Below are positions 34,063 to 40,713 of a stretch of DNA of 64,000 nucleotides, one piece after another. A program made the position numbers and the translations under genes. Every line of letters begins with the position of its first letter. Position 1 is the first letter of the stretch. The stretch spans positions 1 to 64,000 of the forward strand of contig JBARIW010000041.1 of assembly GCA_049799955.1 (NCBI GenBank), written 5' to 3'. Origin of the DNA: JBGTFE01 sp049799955. Lineage in GTDB: Bacteria > Acidobacteriota > Blastocatellia > Pyrinomonadales > Pyrinomonadaceae. The notes beneath the pieces were generated by a model. That model did no database searches. It was not told where the DNA came from and saw only the letters and a list, made by a program, of their open reading frames with translations.

Positions 34063-34066
34063 TTGT

Positions 34067-36175
34067 TTATTCAGCTTTTGCAGTGTTCGGTTTCACCGTT
34101 TCGGTTGATTTCATTTGCTTTCTTTGTTCCTGCGTCGCTACGAGCTGGTTGATTTGCGCTTCGACGGCAGGGTCTTTATCGGTCATAATGGACTCCATGT
34201 TTTCAGTCCATTTGTTCGGGTCGCGCTCGATATAGACGAATTTCCACGGGTGAAGCGTTCCCGGATTCGGATACATTCCCTTGATATAAGGCTTTTTCAT
34301 CCAGCTTGTTCCCGGAACGCCGAGCGGAATGACGATTTGCTGGCTTATCACGTAATATTCAGCCGCCGCGAGCATTTCATAACGCTTCATCTCGTCGATT
34401 TCCTGATTGGCGTCGTCGAGCATCCTGTCGTATCTCGGGTCCCACCAGCCGGTCGCGCCGTCGTTTTGCGGCGAGTAGAAAAGATTCAGAAACGTGAACG
34501 GGTCCATATAATCGCCGACCCAGCCGTTGCGAACCGCGCCTTCGTATTCGACCGCCGAGCGATACGGCAGAAACGTCTTGAACTCCATGTTTTTCAGCGG
34601 AACGGTAAAGCCAAGGTTTTGTTTCCACTGCGCCTGTATAAACTCGGCGACTTTCTGGTTGGATTCGGCGGTGTTATATGTGATGTTGACTTTCTCGACC
34701 GGAAACGTCGGGCAGGTAAAATTGCCTTCGCTTCCCTGCACCGGAAAACCGGCTTCGGTCAGAAGCTTTCTTGCTTTGGGAGCGTCGAATTTACGCGCTT
34801 TCCATTCTTCCATCGTGCTTCCGTCTTTTTTCAAAAGCTCTGGATAAACTTTCGCTCTCGCTTCTTCATATTTCGGAAAGATTCCTTCGGGCGTGAAATC
34901 GACCAGCGGCTTCATCGTTTTGCGGAATTTGGCGAGCGCGTCGCGGTCAATCGCCAGCGCCAGCGCCTTGCGAACGTCGAGTTTATCCATCGGCGGTTTC
35001 TTGACGCTCAAAGAATAATATTCGACCGCGACTTCCGGGTGAAGCGAATATTCGGCGGTGTATTGCCGGACGACCTCGTTCCACGCCGCCGGAACGGTGT
35101 GATTGTATGTCGCATCAACCTTTCCGGCTTTGTAAAGATTCTGCATCGTCGTCTGCTCGTCCAAAGGATAAAATTCGATGCCGTCGAGCTTGACGTTCGC
35201 CGCGTCCCAGTTATTCGGGTCTTTGACGACAACCAGCTCATCATAAGGCTTATAAAGGGAAACTTTGAACGCGCCGCTCGTTACGATATTCGCAGGTTTT
35301 ACCCAATCCTTGCCGAATTTTTCAATCGAAGCCTGATGGAGAACGCGGAAAAACTGGTGCGCCAGAAGTCCGAGGAAAAACGGCGCGGGCTGGTAAAGCT
35401 TGAGGCGAAAAGTATAATCGTCAACCGCTTCGACGCCGATGTCTTCGGCTTTAACGGGAACAAGCTCTTTGCCCTCCAATGCCGCTTTCAATTTCGCGTC
35501 TTTTTCGAGAATCTTGTTGCGCGCTTTTTCGTCGCTCGGCACGGTCAGACGCATCGGCGAGTCAAGATATTTGTGAAATTCGGTCAGAGCGCCTGTCGTA
35601 TCGTGCTTCGCTTCGGCAACCGGCGCGGCGGTTTCGCCTTCTTTCTTTTCCTCGAAATCTTTTTTCAGAAGAAACTTTCCGCTCGCGTCTTTTACAAACG
35701 ACATATCGGAGTTATACGCTTCGGCATATTTTATGTAATAAGCCAGATTCGCGTTGCGCGAAGCGAGTTCGGGCGAAAGACCGCGGCGGAAAGAATATGC
35801 GAAATCTTTGGCGGTTATCGGGTCGCCGTTTGAGAATTTGGCGTTTTTGCGGAGATAAAAGATGTATTCAGTGCCGTCCGGGCTGAGTTCCCAGCTTTCG
35901 GCAATTCCGGGAATCGGCTCCATCGTTTTCGGATGATATTCGACCAGACCGTCCCAGAGAGCCATCATGATTCGCGCTTCGGGCTGTCCCGTTACAAACT
36001 GCGGGTCGAGCGATTCCGGCTCCGAGCCGGTGATATATCTCATCACATTATCGCTCGGCGCTTTTGTCTGCCCGAAATAACGACTGTTCGCCGAGGTCGA
36101 ACAGCTAACTAAAAACGAAGACAAAACGATTAAAACCAAACAAATACGAAATTGCTTGAAACTGATTTGCGTCAT
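34067..36175 (-). CDS. oppA: Oligopeptide-binding lipoprotein (SBP family 5)
   Basis: 702 residues, lipobox FLVSC. YITGSEPESLDPQFVTG is the family-5 N-terminal signature and GIAESWELSPDGTEYIFYLRK (as AESWELSPDGTEYIFYLRK) follows. It captures peptides outside the membrane for OppBCDF. It is about 150 residues longer than E. coli OppA, with inserts such as FEEKKEGETAAPVAEAKHD and a long C-terminal tail. AAAGGAG precedes the ATG. Confidence 0.92.
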   Translation of the reverse strand: MTQISFKQFRICLVLIVLSSFLVSCSTSANSRYFGQTKAPSDNVMRYITGSEPESLDPQFVTGQPEARIMMALWDGLVEYHPKTMEPIPGIAESWELSPDGTEYIFYLRKNAKFSNGDPITAKDFAYSFRRGLSPELASRNANLAYYIKYAEAYNSDMSFVKDASGKFLLKKDFEEKKEGETAAPVAEAKHDTTGALTEFHKYLDSPMRLTVPSDEKARNKILEKDAKLKAALEGKELVPVKAEDIGVEAVDDYTFRLKLYQPAPFFLGLLAHQFFRVLHQASIEKFGKDWVKPANIVTSGAFKVSLYKPYDELVVVKDPNNWDAANVKLDGIEFYPLDEQTTMQNLYKAGKVDATYNHTVPAAWNEVVRQYTAEYSLHPEVAVEYYSLSVKKPPMDKLDVRKALALAIDRDALAKFRKTMKPLVDFTPEGIFPKYEEARAKVYPELLKKDGSTMEEWKARKFDAPKARKLLTEAGFPVQGSEGNFTCPTFPVEKVNITYNTAESNQKVAEFIQAQWKQNLGFTVPLKNMEFKTFLPYRSAVEYEGAVRNGWVGDYMDPFTFLNLFYSPQNDGATGWWDPRYDRMLDDANQEIDEMKRYEMLAAAEYYVISQQIVIPLGVPGTSWMKKPYIKGMYPNPGTLHPWKFVYIERDPNKWTENMESIMTDKDPAVEAQINQLVATQEQRKQMKSTETVKPNTAKAE

Positions 36176-36374
36176 ACTTTTACGCTCCTTTTTCCGGTAA
36201 TGCTATTTAATTGTAAAGCCTGCTACTTCAGGCTAGGAGAGAGAAAATATAAATTATTGAAACCGCCCTTAACTTATCAGAAATTTTGCCCTTTGTCAGT
36301 TGTCCGTTGCATGAAAACCAAAGGACGTAATTTATCGCCAGCCGCTAACAAACGACGACTGGCGACCGGCTAAT

Positions 36375-38306
36375 TTACGATTCGCCTTTCGGCTTTTTCG
36401 GTTGCCAGTCGTTGTCAATCTTCACGTCTTTGAGCGACGGCGCGTCCAGCGTATTAATTTCAAAACCCTGTATATACGGCTTGACCAGCGAATACGAAGT
36501 CGGAAAATAAAGCGGAATCGCGGGCAATTCGGTCATCGCCCCGGCTTCGGTCAAAATCGTTTTATTTTCAAAACTCTGCGCCGGCGATTCGGAATTATCA
36601 ACCGCCGAATTTGTCTGTCCCAAAACCGGCGCTCCATCATCGTATTTGTCAATATTTGCCGTTTCGTTTTGCGCCGCGCTTTCGGTCGTTTTATTCTCAA
36701 CCGGATTTTCGGGCGTCTCGAATTCGGGCGCGAAAATCGCCAGCATATTTGCCGTTTCGTCCGAGGTCGGAAGCACTTCGCCGCGCCGAAGCACATCAAA
36801 ATCACCCGTTTCCTTCGCCGTCAAAATCTCCGCTGATTCTTTTACGTGAATTTCCGTATTAAGGTTTAGATTCTGCTTCCACATCTTCGCAACCATCAGC
36901 GCGATTCGCTTCTGCACATCGTTTCGATTGATGACGAGATTAATCGTCGGGAAGTTTTCGCCGTTCGCAAAGCCCGCTTCCGCGAGAAGATTTTTGGCTT
37001 TATCGAAATCCTGAACGAGACGCGTTTCGCTTCTGTCAAAAGGCATAAACGAGAGCGCGGGCTTCGATGCGCCTTCCATTTCGCCTTCGGTCAGACGCTC
37101 GCGCTCGATGGAAATCGCCATGGCTTCGCGCACGCGCCGGTCGTCGAAAGGCTTTTTGTTTTGATTAAATTCATAAAAATTAATCGCGCTGTGCGTCGTG
37201 CGTCGAAAATCGTCATAAGGCTCAAGCAATTTCAGCGCAAGCGGCGCGAAATCGGCGTTCGTAACGGCATCGACGTTGCCTGCGCGGTATTCTTCCAGAG
37301 CTTTTTCGGCGTTTTCCGTCGGGACGAAGCGAACGCGTTCAAGCTCGATTTTGTCTTTGTTCCAGAAATATTCGGCGCGGTCGAGCGTGATGCCGTCCTG
37401 CCCGATTGAAAAGAGGCGAAACGCGCCGCTCGTAACAATCGAAGCATTCAGCTTGCCGCCTTCAAAATCTTTGCCGTCGCCGTAAATCGGGCGAAAAACC
37501 GGATGCGCGACGAGCGCGGGAAAATTTTTGTCCGGGTTGACGAGCGAAACTTTCAGCGTGAAATTATCGACCGCCTCGACGCCGAATTTTGGCTTCGTTT
37601 TTTCTTCCTTTTTTGTTTCTGAAACCGTTTTCTTTTCGGTTTCAGACGGATTCGGCAAGGTCTTCGGCGCAGCGGTCGCTTCGGGCTTCGGCTTTAGGAT
37701 TTGCAGATTTTGTTCGGCAATCGGTTTTGAAAGAATATCGACTTCTTCGCCCGGAATGTCGAGCACGTTTTTCTTTTCGGGTATCTGCATCCCGACGATA
37801 TTTTTGAGCAGTTTGTAATGCGGAACTTTCTCGCCCAGCGCTGCCAGACGCTTCCACGAGCGCACGAAATCGTTTGCCGTAACGCGCTCGCCGTTTGACC
37901 ATTTAGCGTCTTTTCTAAGCTGAAACGTCCACGTTTTGTAATCATCCGAGACAGTCCATTTTTCCGCGACTGCCGGAATCGTTTCCAGAGTTTTCGGATT
38001 AGTGTCGGTCAAGCCTTCAAAAATGGCGCGGACAATATCGGTTTCGGGCGGCGCGGCGGCAAATGCGGGGTCAAAAGATTTCGGCATTTTGCCGTTCGAC
38101 CAGCGAAATTCCTTTTTCTGCGGCGGCGCGGTCTGCGAATAGAAAGGCTCGGTCGTAGGTTTTTGCAGCTCGCTGCACGCGCTGAAAATTAATAACAAAA
38201 GAAAAAGAGAAAAGGCGAAAAAGAGAAAAGGCAAAGTTTTGCGAATTGGCTTTTTGTCGCCTCTTCGACTCTTCGACTTTTCCCCTTTTCTCAATTCCGT
38301 TTTCAT
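36375..38306 (-). CDS. Second, divergent peptide-binding lipoprotein (SBP family 5)
   Basis: 643 residues. A basic N-terminus, a long hydrophobic helix and the lipobox IFSAC give a lipoprotein. FRWSNGKMPKSFDPAFAAA and AVAEKWTVSDDYKTWTFQLRK mark family 5, but two low-complexity inserts interrupt it (about 210-240, Pro/Glu/Lys-rich; about 545-590, Asn/Thr/Ser-rich). The start is 6 bases after the coaE stop, so it is coupled to coaE rather than to oppA, 200 bases further on. It may give the transporter a second specificity. Confidence 0.85.
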   Translation of the reverse strand: MKTELRKGEKSKSRRGDKKPIRKTLPFLFFAFSLFLLLLIFSACSELQKPTTEPFYSQTAPPQKKEFRWSNGKMPKSFDPAFAAAPPETDIVRAIFEGLTDTNPKTLETIPAVAEKWTVSDDYKTWTFQLRKDAKWSNGERVTANDFVRSWKRLAALGEKVPHYKLLKNIVGMQIPEKKNVLDIPGEEVDILSKPIAEQNLQILKPKPEATAAPKTLPNPSETEKKTVSETKKEEKTKPKFGVEAVDNFTLKVSLVNPDKNFPALVAHPVFRPIYGDGKDFEGGKLNASIVTSGAFRLFSIGQDGITLDRAEYFWNKDKIELERVRFVPTENAEKALEEYRAGNVDAVTNADFAPLALKLLEPYDDFRRTTHSAINFYEFNQNKKPFDDRRVREAMAISIERERLTEGEMEGASKPALSFMPFDRSETRLVQDFDKAKNLLAEAGFANGENFPTINLVINRNDVQKRIALMVAKMWKQNLNLNTEIHVKESAEILTAKETGDFDVLRRGEVLPTSDETANMLAIFAPEFETPENPVENKTTESAAQNETANIDKYDDGAPVLGQTNSAVDNSESPAQSFENKTILTEAGAMTELPAIPLYFPTSYSLVKPYIQGFEINTLDAPSLKDVKIDNDWQPKKPKGES

Positions 38307-38312
38307 TTTCCC

Positions 38313-38918
38313 TTATGCTCTTAAAAGTTTTAATCGGTCGAAGATTTCACTCGTCTGCCGCCGCGCATCTTCGAATCCTTCCGACGTATCAATCAGAAAA
38401 TCGGCGTAAAGCTTTTTTTCTTCCTGAGGCATCTGCGCGTTGATGCGTTTTAAGGCTTCTTCCGCAGTTAAATTATTGCGTAACATCAAACGATTCAATT
38501 GTATCGCAGGTTTGCACCAAACGACAATCAATTTGCTGAATCTTCTGTAACCACCCGATTCTATCATCAAAGCCGCGTCAATAACAGCGATTCCGCGCGG
38601 GTTTTCCCGCTCGCGCGCCGCCAGCCATTCGTTCTGCGCTTCGATAACCAATGGATGCACGATAGAATTGAGAAGTTGCCGTTTCACTTCATCGACAAAA
38701 ACCACTGCGCCGAGCTTTGCGCGGTCTAATTCTCCGTTCTGCTGCAAAACTTCCGCGCCGAAATTTTCGACGATTAATTTCAAGCCTTTCGTTCCCGGCT
38801 GAACGACTTCCCGCGCCGTCAGGTCGGCATCGAGCACAAACGCGCCGAGTTCACGAAAAATCTCGCAAACAAAAGACTTGCCGACGGCAATCGAGCCTGT
38901 TAATCCGACTTTCAACAT
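38313..38918 (-). CDS. coaE: Dephospho-CoA kinase
   Basis: 201 residues from the second ATG (38918), which begins MLKVGLTGSIAVGKS with the P-loop at the very start as in all CoaE; the first ATG is one codon earlier. DADLTAREVVQPG binds the substrate and FLIDTSEGFEDARRQ is the closing motif. It performs the last step of coenzyme A synthesis. It lies 4 bases after the MazG-like gene stop and 6 before the second binding-protein gene. Confidence 0.93.
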   Translation of the reverse strand: MLKVGLTGSIAVGKSFVCEIFRELGAFVLDADLTAREVVQPGTKGLKLIVENFGAEVLQQNGELDRAKLGAVVFVDEVKRQLLNSIVHPLVIEAQNEWLAARERENPRGIAVIDAALMIESGGYRRFSKLIVVWCKPAIQLNRLMLRNNLTAEEALKRINAQMPQEEKKLYADFLIDTSEGFEDARRQTSEIFDRLKLLRA

Positions 38919-38922
38919 CAAA

Positions 38923-39225
38923 TTATTTTCTGTGATGCCGCGCCGCTAATTTTTCCACGTTGTATTCCGCAATTTCCGCGAGCGTCAAATTCAATTCGTC
39001 CGCGCAGGCTGAAATATACCAGAGCACATCGCCGAGTTCGTCTTTCAGCTTGGCGCGGATTTCGCCGGTAATCTCGCCGCCGAAATCGCGCTGGATTTTC
39101 TTGACGATATTGGCGACTTCGCCCGCCTCGCCCGCGAGTCCGAGCGTCGGATATTCGAGATTCTTCAAACGATTCGGATAAAGAGCCGTCTGCTTCGCTT
39201 CCTGTTGATATTCTTCGAAATTCAT
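38923..39225 (-). CDS. MazG-like nucleotide pyrophosphohydrolase
   Basis: 100 residues. GLAGEAGEVANIVKK and KDELGDVLWYISAC supply the EExxE...ExxD-type Mg-binding carboxylates of all-alpha NTP pyrophosphatases. Such short single-domain members cleave non-canonical or excess nucleoside triphosphates. It leads the small leftward operon with coaE and the second peptide-binding protein. Confidence 0.9.
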   Translation of the reverse strand: MNFEEYQQEAKQTALYPNRLKNLEYPTLGLAGEAGEVANIVKKIQRDFGGEITGEIRAKLKDELGDVLWYISACADELNLTLAEIAEYNVEKLAARHHRK

Positions 39226-39240
39226 AATATTTTTTTTTCA

Positions 39241-39352
39241 CCGCAAATAAAGAAAATTAACAGGGATAGCAGGATGCACGGGGATAAATACAATTGATTA
39301 TTTTTTTGATTTATCCTTTTTCATCCTGGTATCCCTGTTAATTTCTTCTCAT
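39241..39352. repeat. Imperfect long inverted repeat (AACAGGGATA...AGGATG type)
   Basis: Left arm AGAAAATTAACAGGGATAGC.. (39251-39276, continuing to GGGATAAATA) pairs with the right arm near 39308-39350. The right arm includes the last codons and the TAA of folD (39338-39340). It fills the folD to MazG gap. Confidence 0.8.
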
Positions 39353-40252
39353 CTTTGCCGCGTCCAGAGTGTTTCGCATCAGCATTGCGACGGTCAAAAG
39401 TCCGACGCCGCCGGGAACGGGCGTAAATGCGCCGGCTTTTTCCATTGCTTCTCGCGGGTTAACGTCGCCGACGAGCGTAAAGCCGCGTTTTTCGATAGTT
39501 TTCAAGCGTTTTTCGAGTACGTCGTCGCCGAATAATTCACGCACAAAATCCGTGTCGGAAACATAGTTGATGCCAACATCAATCACGGTTGCGCCTTCCT
39601 TTATATGCTCGCCGCGAACGAATCCGGCGCGTCCGATTGCGGCGACCAGAATATCTGCCCGGCTCGTAATTTCCGCCAGATTTTTCGTGCGCGAATGGCA
39701 AATCGTTACAGTCGCGTTTTCCTGAAGGAGAAGCATCGCCATCGGTTTGCCGACGATGTTGCTGCGCCCGACGATGACGGCGTTTTCGCCCGCGATTTTG
39801 ATGTCTGAACGCTTTAGAATTTCAATCACACCGGCGGGCGTGCAGGGCGCGAGCGATTTTTGTCCCTGCGCCAATCTGCCGACATTTATCGGATGAAAAC
39901 CGTCAACGTCCTTTTCGGGGCTGATTGTTTCCAGAATCAGTTTTTCGTCAATCTGCGGCGGCAAAGGCAATTGTACGAGAATTCCGTCAACGTCGTCGCG
40001 CCGGTTCAAATCTTTTACGATTTCAAGCAATTCTTCCTGCGTCGTGTCCAAAGGTAAATGCCGATGTTCGGAAATCAGACCGAGTTCCTCTGAAGTTTTA
40101 ACTTTACTGCCGACATAAACAGCCGAAGCCGCATCGTCGCCGACGCGAACCGCGACCAGACAAGGCTGAAAAGGCAAAGTTTTAACTTCTTCGGCAACTT
40201 CCCGTTTTATCTCTTTGGCAATTTCCCTGCCGCTCAAAATTTTAGCCGTCAT
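39338..40252 (-). CDS. folD: Methylenetetrahydrofolate dehydrogenase/cyclohydrolase
   Basis: 304 residues. YVGSKVKTSEELG holds the catalytic Tyr and Lys, VQLPLPPQID the Gln, and NAVIVGRSNIVGKPMAMLLL the NADP-binding loop. The end has FTPVPGGVGLLTVAMLM. It interconverts 5,10-methylene-, methenyl- and 10-formyl-tetrahydrofolate. The last residues (KMRRN) are encoded by the edge of an inverted repeat, so the C-terminus may have been altered by it. Confidence 0.95.
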   Translation of the reverse strand: MTAKILSGREIAKEIKREVAEEVKTLPFQPCLVAVRVGDDAASAVYVGSKVKTSEELGLISEHRHLPLDTTQEELLEIVKDLNRRDDVDGILVQLPLPPQIDEKLILETISPEKDVDGFHPINVGRLAQGQKSLAPCTPAGVIEILKRSDIKIAGENAVIVGRSNIVGKPMAMLLLQENATVTICHSRTKNLAEITSRADILVAAIGRAGFVRGEHIKEGATVIDVGINYVSDTDFVRELFGDDVLEKRLKTIEKRGFTLVGDVNPREAMEKAGAFTPVPGGVGLLTVAMLMRNTLDAAKMRRN

Positions 40253-40320
40253 AAGTTTTTATGATTCTACAAGAAACCGCGAAAGTTTGCTAAAATGCCG
40301 GATATGAAACGGCTGACTGC

Positions 40321-40326
40321 TATAAT
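40321..40326 (+). promoter_or_regulatory. TATAAT -10 box before the small antitoxin gene
   Basis: TATAAT followed by TAATCAGGAG (ribosome site) and the ATG at 40345. No -35 element at the usual distance is convincing. Seen only as a -10-like sequence. Confidence 0.35.
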
Positions 40327-40344
40327 GTAATCAGGAGATTTTTT

Positions 40345-40554
40345 ATGCAGCTTACGAATTTACAACTGGAATTGTTGAAAACATTCAGCTACGACCTGAA
40401 TGAGTCGCAAATTTTGGAAATTAAAGAACTGCTCGCAAAATATTTTGCTCAAAAAGCTACTTCGGAAATGGATGGATTCTGGGATGAAAATAACTGGACG
40501 GACGAAACAATTGAAAAATTAGCCGAAGAGCATCTTCGAACCGAGTATAAATAA
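40345..40554 (+). CDS. Antitoxin-like small protein
   Basis: 69 residues: QLELLKTFSYDLNESQILEIKELLAKYFA then MDGFWDENNWTDETIEKLAEEHLR (both shown partly: LLKTFSYDLNESQILEIK; DENNWTDETIEKLAEEHL). It is the typical helical, acidic antitoxin that precedes PIN-domain toxins, and its stop overlaps the start of such a toxin remnant (TAATG). CAGGAG is 8 bases before the ATG. The partner toxin is broken, so it may now be an orphan. Confidence 0.75.
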   Translation: MQLTNLQLELLKTFSYDLNESQILEIKELLAKYFAQKATSEMDGFWDENNWTDETIEKLAEEHLRTEYK

Positions 40555-40713
40555 TGCGGAAAGTCGTTTTAGATACGAACATTTTGCTGATTTGCCTTTC
40601 GACCAAATCCAAATAATGATAAACATTTTAATGTACTTAAAGATGTGGAGTTTCCAAAAGTAGAAGTTATCAGCGCGAACAATTTTATGTCCGAACTTCA
40701 AAATGAAAAGTAG
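40554..40713 (+). pseudogene. PIN-domain toxin with an internal deletion
   Basis: The first 20 codons (MRKVVLDTNILLICLSTKSK) are the start of a PIN nuclease with its first catalytic Asp, then TAA at 40614. In another frame, from 40618, DKHFNVLKDVEFPKVEVISA followed by NNFMSELQNEK and TAG reads as the end of the same kind of protein. About 80 residues of the middle, with the other acidic residues, are missing. The end overlaps the transglycosylase start (ATG 40703). Confidence 0.8.

Noticed and set aside
34115..35833. Long open frame (572 codons) opposite oppA
   Set aside because: It is a shadow of oppA: the opposite strand has a clear signal peptide, family motifs and operon context, while this frame is Arg/Phe/Val-rich without any motif. 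Codon bias of the real gene removes stops from the antisense frame. The same holds for 20987-21739 and 30783-31526.
29428..38306. Nickel or antibiotic-peptide transporter instead of oligopeptide uptake
   Set aside because: The five-component layout with two Cys-tailed ATPases and family-5 binding proteins is shared by all of these; nothing in the sequence favours nickel, so the oligopeptide name is kept as the general call.
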